DNA of 64,000 bases from Maridesulfovibrio bastinii DSM 16055. GTDB lineage: Bacteria; Desulfobacterota; Desulfovibrionia; Desulfovibrionales; Desulfovibrionaceae. Shown in pieces: positions 61,676 to 64,000 of this stretch. A program made the position numbers and the translations under genes. The notes below the pieces were generated by a model. It searched no databases and was not told the origin of the DNA. It saw only the letters and a program-made list of their open reading frames with translations. The stretch is from positions 263,524 through 327,523 of the forward strand of contig NZ_KE387014.1 of NCBI RefSeq assembly GCF_000429985.1, in the 5' to 3' direction. The stretch's first letter is position 1. Every line of letters starts with the position of its first letter.

Positions 61676-64000
61676 ATGGCTGCAAAAATCAGGGTAAATG
61701 ATCTGGCCTCGGAACTCGGGGTTAGTAAAAAAGAAATTCAACAGGCCGTAAGCGATCTCGAAATAGAGACTCGCGGTAACGGTGTTGATAGTGCAGACGC
61801 TGACAAGATCAGGGCTGCACTTGCCGGTGCTTCACGCGAAGTTGTTCGCAGAGAAGTTCAGCCCGGCGTTATTGTTCGCCGCCGTAAAGGGCGCAAAGGC
61901 TCCAAACCTTCAGATGAGGAAGCTGCTGAACCTAAGGAAGAGATAAAAGAAGAAACTCCTTCCGAAACCGTGCAGGATAAAAAACCTGCTCAGGATAAAA
62001 AGGAAAAGCCGGCTCCAGCTAAAAAGGAACAGGCTGCTAAAGATAAACCTGCCAAAAAAACAAAATCAGCTAAAAAGGTTGAAAAACCTCTGGTCAAAGT
62101 TATTGATCCTGCTGAACTTGCAGCTGAAAAAGCCGCAAAAAAAGCTGCAGAAGAAGCAGCCTTGAAAGCTGAGCAGGCTAAAAAAGAAGCGGAAGCAGCC
62201 CCGTCCGCACCTGAGGAATCTAAAAAAGACCCCGAAACAAATAAAGAAAAAGCAGCCCCCGAGAAGAGTGAAAAAGAAAACACCCCCCCTGCAGAAAAAG
62301 CGATAGATAAAGAAGCAGAAAAAGAAAGCAAAACAGCAAAGGAAGACAAGAAACAGTCTGCTCCCCAGAAGACAGCTGAAAAATCTTCCAATAAAAATGA
62401 AGCTGATACTAAAAAGAAAAAACGTAAGAAAAAGAAAGAAGTTGAAGCTCCAAAAGTAAAAATTATATCTCGCCCGGACCCGGAAGCTGTAGCTGCGAAA
62501 GAAGCTGCAAAGGAAACAGCAGGCGGCAAGGGTGGCGGCAGGCCACAGGGAACCAGACGTGCTCCTGGTGGCAGACCTCCGCGTCAGGATAACAAGCCAC
62601 GTGGTGGCGGACGTCCTTTCCCGGATAAATCTGCTGCACCTAAAACTGCGACCAATACCCCCGGAGAACCGCCTAAAGACGGTATGTCCAAGAAGAAAAA
62701 GGGTAAAAAAGATCGCAGAGTTGTTGATTTCAACAACGATTACGGCAAGCGCAATAAAGAAAGGGAAATGGATTTCCCCGACAATCGCAAGGGTAAAAGA
62801 GGCAAAAAAGGCAAGAACCAGAATAAACCTGTTGTTCAGCCTGCTTCCAAGCCTATTAAAGCCGCAAAGCGTAAAATTAAATTTGACGAAGCTATCAGAC
62901 TGTCCGACATGGCCCATCAGATGGGACTAAAGGCACAGGAGCTTATCAAGGTTCTCTTCGGACTCGGAGTAATGGCGACTATCAACCAGTCTCTCGACTA
63001 TGATACCGCCCTGCTTCTGGCTGCGGAATTCGAATATGAAATCGAAAACGTATCCTACTCTGAAGAAGATCTTCTTGTTCCTCAGGCCAGCGTGGACAAA
63101 CCTGAAGATAAGAAGCCCAGACCTCCGATCGTCACAATTATGGGACACGTTGACCACGGTAAAACATCCCTGCTCGATGCTATCCGCCATAGTGACATAA
63201 CAGACGGAGAAGCCGGCGGTATCACTCAGCATATCGGTGCTTACCACGTTTCAACTGAAAGGGGCGAAGTTGTATTTCTTGATACCCCCGGTCACGAAGC
63301 GTTTACCACCATGCGTATGAGGGGTGCTCAGGTAACAGATATTGTTATTCTGGTTGTTGCTGCGGATGACGGCGTTATGGATCAGACCCGTGAAGCCATC
63401 AGTCACTCCAAAGCTGCCGGTGTACCGATAGTTGTTGCCGTCAACAAAATTGATAAAGAAGACGCTAATCCGGATAGAGTTAAACGTGAACTTGCTGAAT
63501 TTGACCTCGTTCCAGAAGACTGGGGCGGTGACACCATATTCGTGCCTGTTTCAGCTAAACAGAAAACCGGCCTGACCGAACTTCTGGAAATGGTTCTGCT
63601 TCAGGCTGAAGTTCTTGAACTTGAAGCCAACCCTGACAAACCTGCACGCGGTAACATTGTCGAGGCAAAACTTGATAAGGGTCGCGGACCTGTAGGTACT
63701 GTCCTCATTCAGGAAGGAACAATCCATCAGGGTGATCCTTTTGTATGTGGTCTCTTCCACGGAAGAGTCAGAGCCATGTTCAATGACAGAGGCAAAAAAA
63801 TTAAATCAGCCGGTCCTGCAATTCCGGTTGAGATTCAGGGCTTTGACGGTATCCCTGATGCAGGTGATGAATTTATCTGCGTAGCTGATGACAAAGTGGC
63901 AAGACGTATTGCTCAGGAACGTCAGCTCAGACACCGTGAAAAAGAACTTGCAGGAAAATCCAAGGTTACCCTTGAGTCCTTCCTTGCATCCAAACCTGAT
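61676..64000 (+). CDS. infB: Translation initiation factor IF-2 (5' part, cut by window end)
   Basis: The first 775 codons of IF-2, open to the window edge. An N-terminal IF2_N domain ([26 protein letters not shown]) is followed by a very long Lys/Ala/Glu/Pro-rich linker (about residues 60-390), a second IF2_N-like domain ([25 protein letters not shown]), then the G domain from about residue 480 with [17 protein letters not shown] and NKID, and the start of domain II. GGGGG lies 6 nt upstream of the ATG. The linker is extended compared with E. coli IF-2, as in many delta-type bacteria. Confidence 0.96.
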   Translation, partial: MAAKIRVNDLASELGVSKKEIQQAVSDLEIETRGNGVDSADADKIRAALAGASREVVRREVQPGVIVRRRKGRKGSKPSDEEAAEPKEEIKEETPSETVQDKKPAQDKKEKPAPAKKEQAAKDKPAKKTKSAKKVEKPLVKVIDPAELAAEKAAKKAAEEAALKAEQAKKEAEAAPSAPEESKKDPETNKEKAAPEKSEKENTPPAEKAIDKEAEKESKTAKEDKKQSAPQKTAEKSSNKNEADTKKKKRKKKKEVEAPKVKIISRPDPEAVAAKEAAKETAGGKGGGRPQGTRRAPGGRPPRQDNKPRGGGRPFPDKSAAPKTATNTPGEPPKDGMSKKKKGKKDRRVVDFNNDYGKRNKEREMDFPDNRKGKRGKKGKNQNKPVVQPASKPIKAAKRKIKFDEAIRLSDMAHQMGLKAQELIKVLFGLGVMATINQSLDYDTALLLAAEFEYEIENVSYSEEDLLVPQASVDKPEDKKPRPPIVTIMGHVDHGKTSLLDAIRHSDITDGEAGGITQHIGAYHVSTERGEVVFLDTPGHEAFTTMRMRGAQVTDIVILVVAADDGVMDQTREAISHSKAAGVPIVVAVNKIDKEDANPDRVKRELAEFDLVPEDWGGDTIFVPVSAKQKTGLTELLEMVLLQAEVLELEANPDKPARGNIVEAKLDKGRGPVGTVLIQEGTIHQGDPFVCGLFHGRVRAMFNDRGKKIKSAGPAIPVEIQGFDGIPDAGDEFICVADDKVARRIAQERQLRHREKELAGKSKVTLESFLASKPD

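Noticed and set aside
62066-62917. Long minus-strand open frames (283 and 179 codons) opposite infB
   Set aside because: The products are Phe/Ser-rich low complexity, exactly what the antisense of the Lys/Ala/Glu-rich IF-2 linker gives. No ribosome site or family.

Overview
The window looks like a chromosomal segment of a marine Desulfovibrionaceae bacterium (Desulfovibrio/Maridesulfovibrio type). The evidence is a moderate, AT-leaning base composition; a flagellar rod/ring/hook-junction block followed by csrA and fliW in the order known from Desulfovibrio; a small protein of the Desulfovibrio FlgM-associated type beside flgM; and ordinary housekeeping blocks (der, mtnA, gatB, mltA, nadK and rimP-nusA-ylxR-infB). 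No rRNA, phage, insertion sequence or CRISPR array was seen.

Region 1 (1-31.2 kb) is a large thiazoline metallophore (siderophore-like) locus related to the yersiniabactin/pyochelin families. Read on the minus strand from about 31.2 kb it holds: a Fur-box-like site, a TonB-dependent receptor, a perfect 16-bp inverted repeat, a SAM methyltransferase, a Sfp-type phosphopantetheinyl transferase, a 3202-residue PKS/NRPS, an 1821-residue NRPS, two dissimilar candidate ring reductases, a type II thioesterase, FeoA, FeoB, two fused ABC half-transporters of the YbtP/YbtQ (PchH/PchI) kind, an alpha/beta hydrolase and a cysteine-synthase-like enzyme. A convergent AraC-family regulator closes the left end. 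Start and stop codons overlap through most of the run, so it is probably one iron-regulated operon, with a possible extra promoter before the cysteine-synthase gene. The inferred assembly line is carrier-KS-AT-carrier-Cy-A-carrier-Cy-carrier, then docking-Cy-A(MT)-carrier-TE. Both adenylation domains carry a cysteine-type pocket. Odd features are a Ser in place of the KS active-site Cys, a carrier ahead of the KS, a second Cy module with an eroded A domain, a Cys in place of the TE Ser, and no salicylate-forming or aryl-activating enzyme in the window. The left edge of the locus touches the window edge, so such genes could lie outside.

Region 2 (31.6-38.6 kb) is AT-rich and accessory in character: a zinc-ribbon membrane protein, a lone methyltransferase, a DUF5677-like protein, a RelE/ParE-type toxin with a ribbon-helix-helix antitoxin and its operator, two tRNA-Ser genes (UGA and GCU), a Ros/MucR-type zinc-finger regulator and an orphan NarL-type response regulator. 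Most genes here end in clear intrinsic terminators.

Region 3 (38.6-46.8 kb, minus strand) is housekeeping: der, mtnA, gatB, mltA, a 581-residue protein with an ARMT1/DUF89-like look, and nadK.

Region 4 (47-58.7 kb) is flagellar. A good sigma-28 promoter precedes the FlgM-associated gene and flgM on the plus strand. On the minus strand run flgF-flgG-flgA-flgH-flgI-flgJ-flgN-flgK-flgL-csrA-fliW, giving rod, rings, hook-filament junction and the CsrA/FliW control pair.

Region 5 (58.8-64 kb) holds a small unknown gene and then, on the plus strand, a structured leader ending in an intrinsic terminator, followed by rimP, nusA, ylxR and infB. infB is cut off by the window end.
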